Source: Desmonostoc muscorum FACHB-395
Lineage (GTDB): Bacteria; Cyanobacteriota; Cyanobacteriia; Cyanobacteriales; Nostocaceae
Assembly (NCBI RefSeq): GCF_014698035.1
Contig: NZ_JACJSF010000076.1
Coordinates: 1 to 37,308 of the forward strand
Direction: 5' to 3'
DNA: 37,308 nt
Shown: piece after piece, positions 32,092 through 37,308 of the stretch
How positions within the stretch are numbered: the first letter of the stretch is position 1
Layout: each line of letters begins with the position of its first letter
The notes under the pieces: generated by a model
Database searches by the model: none
What the model was told of the DNA's origin: nothing
What the model saw: only the letters and a program-made list of their open reading frames with translations
Made by a program: the position numbers and the translations under genes

Positions 32092-33117
32092 TTAAACCTT
32101 CTTTAGTGATGCAACAGCTAATTTCAGTAACCCAATTGCATTGGCAGTCTGGGAATTAGGAATCTGTGCTATTCCTTGCCTAGATGCGATTGCACTAACC
32201 GATGGCAGCATTGCACCGCCACCCACAAGGTAAATAGCATCCAGGTCATCAGCGCGGGATTGCAAATGCTTCCACGCAGGCACTAAACAAGACGCAAGCC
32301 ATCCCTTGAGTTCTGATGAGTAAATGCTTGAAAACTCCCAATTGGTGGTTCCATAAACAAAATTCTTGCTCATCCCCTCTCGGATCAGATGAGGGTTAGC
32401 TGGTTTACCAAGGTAGCGACGGGTTTGGAGGTTATTCGCTATCGTCTCACAAAGATGGTGAACGCCTACTGTGTCAATCTTGCGGCTGTTTTGTAATAGT
32501 TTGTTGCCTTCAAATATTGAGGTGATAGTAGTTCCATGCCCCAGGTCAATGAGCGCGACTTTCTGCTGACCAGGGGCGCGGGAAACTAACAATGCTCCTA
32601 CACCTTCCTCTGTTATTTGACAGGTGATATCAACGTTTACAATGTCTTTGCCATCAAACTTGACGATGTGCTTACCTTGCAAGGCTTTCTTTAGATCATG
32701 GGCAAAGGCTTGAGAGTCATGCAATGAAGCGACTAAAAACAAGTTATAGCTCTGCTGTCTAGGAGTTTGAGCAATTGCACCTAAGAGCATTTGCAGCCCA
32801 TAAGTAATCTTGTTTTTGAAGTCATCAACAATGCGTCCAAATGACTGCTTACAGTAGATTTCGGCAGTCTCTCCAATCAACCACTTAGAGCCAGATAGAT
32901 CAGGGCGTTCGCCTTGAAGATATTCGACTACCGCACCGTTGCCTAAGCTTTCGTAGTCGTTAGAGTCCGTTTCAATGACTTGTTTAAAGTAGGAGGGAAT
33001 AAGTATCTCTCCTTGGGGGAAATGTAGTTTAGAATACCCGTTACCACAATCCCAAGAAGCAGGGGTCAACGATGGGGCTAATGTCCCTAATGTGGGACTT
33101 GATGCCAAATCTACCAT
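32092..33117 (-). CDS. parM: ParM/StbA-like plasmid actin
   Basis: This 341-residue actin-fold ATPase has phosphate 1 motif WDCGNGYSKL (22-31), phosphate 2 motif ALIDLGHGTTITSI and adenosine motif AIYLVGGGAMLPS, in the usual order and spacing for ParM/StbA/Alp proteins. These polymerise with ATP and push plasmids apart. It heads a nine-gene run with gaps of mostly under 10 bp, which ends in a membrane ATPase. The plasmid thus carries a second, ParM-type system besides ParA. Whether its filament serves segregation or DNA transfer is open. Confidence 0.85.
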   Translation of the reverse strand: MVDLASSPTLGTLAPSLTPASWDCGNGYSKLHFPQGEILIPSYFKQVIETDSNDYESLGNGAVVEYLQGERPDLSGSKWLIGETAEIYCKQSFGRIVDDFKNKITYGLQMLLGAIAQTPRQQSYNLFLVASLHDSQAFAHDLKKALQGKHIVKFDGKDIVNVDITCQITEEGVGALLVSRAPGQQKVALIDLGHGTTITSIFEGNKLLQNSRKIDTVGVHHLCETIANNLQTRRYLGKPANPHLIREGMSKNFVYGTTNWEFSSIYSSELKGWLASCLVPAWKHLQSRADDLDAIYLVGGGAMLPSVSAIASRQGIAQIPNSQTANAIGLLKLAVASLKKV

Positions 33118-33391
33118 CTGATTGAAGTCCTTAAATTTGTTTCAATTTTTCGTAAAACCTTTGTGGTGAAAAAGCTTTGGATATCTGCGGTTACTGTTTT
33201 ATCCAGATTACGGGGTCTGTTATCCGCTTCCATCCGTGGGCTTCTTTACCACTTGTGGGTTCCTTGACCGTGTTAATGCTATATTAATCTACAAGTACAT
33301 CACTTGTCAATATAGTAGATAAGTGATGTAATTTGAAAAGAGAGATATTAGTAGCTCATAATGTCTATCAAATGGACAAGTGATGTTATTA
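33118..33391. promoter_or_regulatory. Divergent promoter region with repeated RHH-type operators
   Basis: Copies of ACAAGTGATGTWA lie at 33296-33307 (inverted), 33319-33330 and 33376-33388. An overlapping dyad ACAAGT-ACATC-ACTTGT is at 33291-33307. The last copy abuts the start of the RHH gene at 33392. The region separates that gene from the divergent ParM operon, so a single repressor could control both. Confidence 0.65.
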
Positions 33392-33562
33392 ATGGCTACG
33401 AAACGACCCAGAACAACTATTAGTTTTGACCCGGAGGAGTATGAACAACTGCGGCGATGGGCTGAATCGGAATTCCGAACCATCCCGCAACTAGTAAGCG
33501 CAATAGTCAAAAAATCGCTTCTTGAGCGATCGGAAGATTTAAAACCAGGCGATAAAGCATGA
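33392..33562 (+). CDS. Small ribbon-helix-helix (CopG-like) regulator
   Basis: The ATG at 33392 gives 56 residues: MATKRPRTTISFDPEEYEQL, then RWAESEFRTIPQLVSAIVKK. This is a textbook RHH: a basic strand RTTISFDP that inserts in the DNA major groove, followed by two helices. Comparable proteins act as copy-number or partition repressors. The repeated ACAAGTGATGTWA sites directly upstream are its likely operators (inference). Upstream in-frame GTG/ATG codons overlap those sites and are less likely starts. Confidence 0.8.
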   Translation: MATKRPRTTISFDPEEYEQLRRWAESEFRTIPQLVSAIVKKSLLERSEDLKPGDKA

Positions 33563-33848
33563 GTTATTGCGTGGGTGGATACAAACCCTCACCCATTGCA
33601 TCAAAGAAAATACCCAAGCATTCAAACTGCTTGAGTACAAAAAAAAGGAGTAGCTCTTGCTGCTTCGGGTGCGCTCAGTTAGATGATGAGGCGAACACCA
33701 AGAACGATTTGCGGTCGTTCACGAGTAGTCAACAAAAACTACAACCAGATTAGTTTTTATAATTGTTCACCTTCTAACCTAACAGAACGCGGCGACAACG
33801 GCAAAGAACTACTCCAGAAACACACAAAAAATACATGGAGTAGTACAA
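33563..33848. other. Intergenic leader before the primase gene
   Basis: No gene is supported; a 64-codon frame from 33559 lacks family features. The region may hold the promoter and control RNA of the replication gene. A GGAGTAGTACAA stretch just before the primase ATG at 33849 contains a usable GGAG ribosome-binding site. Confidence 0.5.
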
Positions 33849-36800
33849 ATGAATACGCTAGAAATGCAAAGTGCGCCCGGACTGTTAGATCATGGCGCAA
33901 CCCCGAATATTTCTGAGCCGCTTAAAATAGCACAATCTGCCCCAATTAAGCAAGAGTTAGCAGCACACAATACCAAAACTGCCAGTGTAGAAAATAAACG
34001 CCTGTTCAGTACACCAGAAAAAACTAATGCCTCAAGAACTCAACAGGCATTTGAAAAATTCGACATCAGAAATTTTCAAGATCAGCTAGAACCGTCCAAA
34101 GCTAAAAATAAGTTTATTTGTCCAGTTTGTGGCGGTAATGACTTATCTATTGTCCCAGAAACCGGGAAGTACAGATGCTTCAATAATTGTGAGTGCAAAG
34201 ACATCCGGGAGGCGATTAAACCTTGGGCTGAAGTGGTGGCAGAAAGGGCAGGGGCTAATTACACTCCATCCCTAAACCGTTTGGCTGCGAAGCCCAAGAG
34301 AATCTTGCCCAAAAGTGCGCCAATTCCAGATGGTGAATTAGCACTGGTGATGTTGACCCAAGCGGCGACTGACATACCCCAAAGTCAAAACATAACTTGC
34401 AAGCTACCAAAGGGAATACCAGGGAATGCAACACAAACAATCTACCCTTACTCACAAACCCAATGGGTAATTCGCTATGAATGGGCAGATTACATCAAAG
34501 AGAAGGGAAAAGATAAATCTTTCCGCCAATGGCACAGGCTTCCAGATGGCACTCCAGAGATGAGAAAAGGGGATGAACCCTGGAAAGCTTACCGCATTGA
34601 TGAAGCGATCGCTGCTAGTAAATCTGTACAAGGAACCCCGGCCCTACTCCAACACGAAGGGGAGGGGTGCGTAGAAATTGGTCGAGAGCATGGGCTTGCT
34701 GGATTTACCTTCCAAGGTAGTGCCTGGGACAAAAAATCAATCCTGCCAGAATACCAACTTATCAAGGATTCAGGCATAGGATTAATCGTTTTTCTGCACG
34801 ATGCCGATGACACTGGGTTAAAGAAACTTGCGACCTGCCAGGAATGTGCCGACGAGGTGGGAATTGCATTGATCGGAATTAACCCCCATGACATCTGCCC
34901 CGATTTACCATATAAGTCAAGTGATATCAAAGAAATCTTGGGGCAGATGGAAGTACCAGAGTTTATCCGCAGATTAGAGGAGCAGATCCACGCAGCAGTA
35001 GCCGAACGGCAAGAAATAGAAGCTAGTGTGTCCAGTGTCCAAGGCGATGAGACTGTAGGGACGAACTTCACCCAGCAAGCTTTTCATGCTTTATATACAG
35101 ATAAGCACTGGATTACTATTAATGATGAACTCTATTTTCACACTGGAAGCTACTACAAATTATCTCCAGACTCTAAAGAACGGAAACGCATTACTGACTT
35201 CTGCGATTCTTACTCAATCGAAGATGCCAATGGTAAAAAGGATTATCCTTATGCAACACCAAACTGGGTTAAAAAGGTTCTCGAATGGGCAAAGCTACGG
35301 ACGGAAATAGACCCAGAATTAGTTAACCCTCCCGGAACAAACTGCACTAATGGAGTCCTGAAAATTATTTGGGATAAAAAAGATTTTACTATCGAACTAA
35401 AGCCGCACACACCAGAGGATTATTACACTTACAAGCCATTAGTTGAGTACAACCCTAATGCAGATGATACCTATTGTGAGCAATTACTATCATGTTTGGA
35501 TAAGCCACAACAAGAGATATTTATAAGGATCGTAGCTGCATCACTTGACCTAGAAACTGTTAGAAAATTCAAGGGTAGGCAGGTAAGAGCCTTATTAGCG
35601 GTTGGTCAGGGTTCTAACGGTAAAGATGCTTTACGTAGATGTTTATCATCTATTTATGGAGAAGAGAAAGCTTTTACATCTGTTCCCCTGACTGACTTCC
35701 AGCTATACGATGAAGGTCGAAAATTTAATTTACATCCATTAATGGGTAGTCGCGTTAATTGGGCATCAGAAAATGCCCAAACTTGTAGACTTGATAGAAT
35801 TCAAAGTTTAAAACTTTTCGTCACTGGCGACAAACTACACTACGAACGCAAGGGGAAAGACCATACAGAATTTACCCCTAATGGAATAGGTATTTTCAAT
35901 CTAAACGAAACCCCAGCAATTCAAGGTGTGCTGAAAGCAATTGAGGATAGAATTGCAGTTTTAGAGTTCAGAAAGACTTTTACTGATAACCCAGACCCTA
36001 GCAATCCAAACGAGTTAAAGGCTGATTCCCGATTTGTTTACGACTTGGATTTTATTAAATCTAAAGTTGCCCCAGCATTTCTAAACAGAATGATAAAAGG
36101 GCTGAGAGATTTAATAGAACAAGGCATAGATTATAGCTGTACTTCTGATGCTTTTCGCAATCTTCAGAAAGAAAATAATCACCTTTTTGAATTCATTGAA
36201 TCCACAAACATAGGTTATGTAGAAGGTGGAGAAATAGCAGTAAGTGCTTTGTGGACAAGACTGGAACAATGGTACATCCAGAATGGGACATTAACTATGG
36301 ACTCTGATGGCAACCGTAGGACATGGATCGACCAAGCCCGACCCAGTGACAAAAATGTTAAGGGGGCGAACCAAGTTGCTCCAAGATTCTTGCAACTTTT
36401 CCCCAAAGCAATTAGAGGCACTAAGTACTGTAACATTGCGAAAAAAGATATTCCGATACTCAAAGGGATTGGGATTACTGAAGTTACCCGACCCAGTTTA
36501 GGCGAAACCCGACCCAGTTCCGACCCAGTTTCCGACCCAGAAACCCAGTCACAGCAAGCATCCCGACCCACCCGACCCACTTTTTCTAACTTTCAAGAAA
36601 GTAACGTTGAAGAACGTGAGAAAGAAATTTCTTTGCCTTCTTCCCCAGTGCAAAAGGAGGTATACCCCGCCATAACTGGGTCGGGTGGGTCGGAAGTCTT
36701 ACCCAGCAATGATTCTTGCCCCGGTAACTGGGTCGGAACTGGGTCGGAGCAATTAGAAAGTGGGTCGGAGGAATCAGAGGAGCTTGTACTTCTCGATAAC

Positions 36801-37004
36801 CCAATCTCGCTGCTACAAGCAGAGAAGGAGGGGGACGACATCAACTTATATATTGGGCATCTGGTTGAAGTGCGATCGCTCGGCGGGGCAGTCAAGTTTT
36901 CTGGCGAGATGATTAACTACGACTCTAAGAATGGAATTGTGACTGTGGACACCGAGCAGGGCAACCGAGATGCGATTTTATGCGAGGCGTTTGTGATTGG
37001 GTGA
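33849..37004 (+). CDS. Plasmid primase-helicase (DUF3854/TOPRIM plus D5/SF3 helicase)
   Basis: This 1051-residue protein is probably the replication initiator-helicase. A likely zinc site lies at C91, C94, C110 and C114 (ICPVCGG, YRCFNNCEC). A TOPRIM-like DUF3854 region follows (about 260-370), with HEGEGCVEIG and VFLHDADDTG holding the expected Glu and Asp-x-Asp. The D5/P4-type SF3 helicase has Walker A GQGSNGKD (586-593), the GSRVNWASENAQ region and FNLNETP. The last 180 residues are low-complexity (TRPSSDPVSDPET, repeated TGSE/GSG) because the DNA there is packed with CCGACCCAGT repeats in both orientations. The C-terminal 50 residues form a small conserved-looking end. This family replicates many cyanobacterial and phage-like plasmids. 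Confidence 0.85.
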   Translation: MNTLEMQSAPGLLDHGATPNISEPLKIAQSAPIKQELAAHNTKTASVENKRLFSTPEKTNASRTQQAFEKFDIRNFQDQLEPSKAKNKFICPVCGGNDLSIVPETGKYRCFNNCECKDIREAIKPWAEVVAERAGANYTPSLNRLAAKPKRILPKSAPIPDGELALVMLTQAATDIPQSQNITCKLPKGIPGNATQTIYPYSQTQWVIRYEWADYIKEKGKDKSFRQWHRLPDGTPEMRKGDEPWKAYRIDEAIAASKSVQGTPALLQHEGEGCVEIGREHGLAGFTFQGSAWDKKSILPEYQLIKDSGIGLIVFLHDADDTGLKKLATCQECADEVGIALIGINPHDICPDLPYKSSDIKEILGQMEVPEFIRRLEEQIHAAVAERQEIEASVSSVQGDETVGTNFTQQAFHALYTDKHWITINDELYFHTGSYYKLSPDSKERKRITDFCDSYSIEDANGKKDYPYATPNWVKKVLEWAKLRTEIDPELVNPPGTNCTNGVLKIIWDKKDFTIELKPHTPEDYYTYKPLVEYNPNADDTYCEQLLSCLDKPQQEIFIRIVAASLDLETVRKFKGRQVRALLAVGQGSNGKDALRRCLSSIYGEEKAFTSVPLTDFQLYDEGRKFNLHPLMGSRVNWASENAQTCRLDRIQSLKLFVTGDKLHYERKGKDHTEFTPNGIGIFNLNETPAIQGVLKAIEDRIAVLEFRKTFTDNPDPSNPNELKADSRFVYDLDFIKSKVAPAFLNRMIKGLRDLIEQGIDYSCTSDAFRNLQKENNHLFEFIESTNIGYVEGGEIAVSALWTRLEQWYIQNGTLTMDSDGNRRTWIDQARPSDKNVKGANQVAPRFLQLFPKAIRGTKYCNIAKKDIPILKGIGITEVTRPSLGETRPSSDPVSDPETQSQQASRPTRPTFSNFQESNVEEREKEISLPSSPVQKEVYPAITGSGGSEVLPSNDSCPGNWVGTGSEQLESGSEESEELVLLDNPISLLQAEKEGDDINLYIGHLVEVRSLGGAVKFSGEMINYDSKNGIVTVDTEQGNRDAILCEAFVIG
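36337..36768. repeat. Two opposed arrays of CCGACCCAGT repeats, candidate origin
   Basis: Direct CCCGACCCA(GT) copies start at 36337, 36487, 36508, 36520, 36532, 36562 and 36571. Inverted copies (ACTGGGTCGG or TGGGTCGG) start at 36675, 36686, 36727, 36738 and 36761. The blocks face each other across about 100 bp within the primase gene's 3' end. Several neighbouring copies are 9-12 bp apart. This looks like iterons embedded in a replication gene. Confidence 0.7.
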
Positions 37005-37103
37005 GACGCTATTCCCCCAATTCTGCATAGACTCCTACGGCTGGGATAATCATGTTAGTATCAGCTTGAGATAATAGTCACCTAGTATCTGTTACGTAAA
37101 ATC

Positions 37104-37308
37104 ATGTTTACTATATCGCCTGAAGAATATAACGGTTTCTGCATTCAAATCGAACAAAACCCAACAGAAGATCCTATAACTAGAGAAAGATATTGGATAT
37201 TTAGGGACTTCCAAAGAATAAATTATTCCAAGAAAAACAATAGACAGGTTTTCTCAAGAATGATAATCATTTTAAGAGGGGGAGAAAAGGGGTTGCCGAG
37301 GGCAACCC
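37104..37308 (+). CDS. 5' part of a small hypothetical protein, cut by the window end
   Basis: The open frame from ATG 37104 (MFTISPEEYNGFCIQIEQNP, then RERYWIFRDFQRINYSKKN) runs past the last base. From about 37255 on it enters the inverted-repeat arm, so the encoded RMIIILRGGEKGLPRAT is probably not native. The fragment at 72-239 looks like the missing C-terminal half. A separated terminal gene supports circularity and an insertion or assembly break. No family is recognised. Confidence 0.55.
   Translation, partial: MFTISPEEYNGFCIQIEQNPTEDPITRERYWIFRDFQRINYSKKNNRQVFSRMIIILRGGEKGLPRAT
37255..37308. repeat. Right arm of terminal inverted repeat, with end hairpin
   Basis: This is an imperfect inverted copy of 16-59 (perfect 15-mer at 37259-37273). 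The last 19 bases fold on themselves: GGGTTGCC (37290-37297), loop GAG, GGCAACCC (37301-37308). The sequence seems to reach the tip of a long hairpin exactly where the assembly stops. Confidence 0.7.

Noticed and set aside
33559..33753. Possible small gene overlapping the RHH stop codon
   Set aside because: The ATGA overlap is suggestive, but the protein (Cys/Ser/Lys-rich, no pattern) and the lack of a clear ribosome-binding site do not support it.
36586..36895. Minus-strand frames rich in Ser/Pro/Asp within the primase 3' end
   Set aside because: Antisense readings of the CCGACCCAGT repeats and flanks.
37259..37273. Fur-box-like AATGATAATCATT at the contig end (and its inverse at 41-55)
   Set aside because: It resembles the Fur consensus core, but it is part of the terminal inverted repeat and lies inside a broken gene, not at a promoter.

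Overview
The window looks like most or all of a plasmid from a filamentous, Nostoc-type cyanobacterium. The HIP1 octamer GCGATCGC recurs throughout, the genes look nostocalean (pentapeptide and NACHT proteins, a MobV relaxase, a D5-type primase-helicase), and no chromosomal housekeeping, rRNA or tRNA gene is visible. Bases 1-17 match the end of an Illumina adapter. The two ends are imperfect inverted repeats that appear to split one small gene, so this is probably a nearly closed circular replicon broken at a hairpin or repeat element.

Layout. 1-1460: contig edge, a truncated integrase and sparse intergenic DNA. 1461-6070 (minus): cassette 1, a pentapeptide membrane protein followed by a NACHT membrane NTPase. 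6071-8115: a KOW-domain protein, an integrase 5' fragment, a small double-glycine (RiPP-like) peptide gene and dyad repeats. 8116-10797: a MobV relaxase fused to a primase-like region, a candidate oriT, and a divergent acidic protein. 10798-12490: four diverged modules, each with a coding tail ending in an 11-bp stem; the first three are each followed by a different family of about 20-bp repeats. 12516-15526: a McrB/McrC-like restriction pair. 15820-17854: ParA with a small partner and flanking repeats, the 3' end of an hsdM-like gene, and a VapBC-type toxin-antitoxin pair. 18499-19068: an intact small tyrosine recombinase. 19191-26583 (minus): cassette 2 (pentapeptide, then NACHT) followed by a third NACHT protein. 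26660-27331: an orphan LuxR-type response regulator. 27541-33117 (minus): a compact nine-gene run from a ParM-like actin and a small RHH-like protein to a P-loop ATPase. 33291-33562: an RHH repressor and its likely operators. 33849-37004: the primase-helicase, with repeats in its 3' end that look like an origin. 37104-end: a truncated gene.

How the genes work together. The replication gene, two partition systems (ParA-type and ParM-type), the toxin-antitoxin pair and the relaxase would maintain and mobilise the plasmid. The other large block is defence-like: a McrBC-like pair and three NACHT NTPases. The most interesting observation concerns the two pentapeptide-NACHT cassettes. They are paralogous along almost their whole length, but each pair carries its own version of a short Gly/Asn-rich motif, at the N-terminus of the NACHT protein and near the C-terminus of its pentapeptide partner. 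This matched exchange is what is expected of a homotypic recognition motif linking an NLR-like sensor to a membrane effector.
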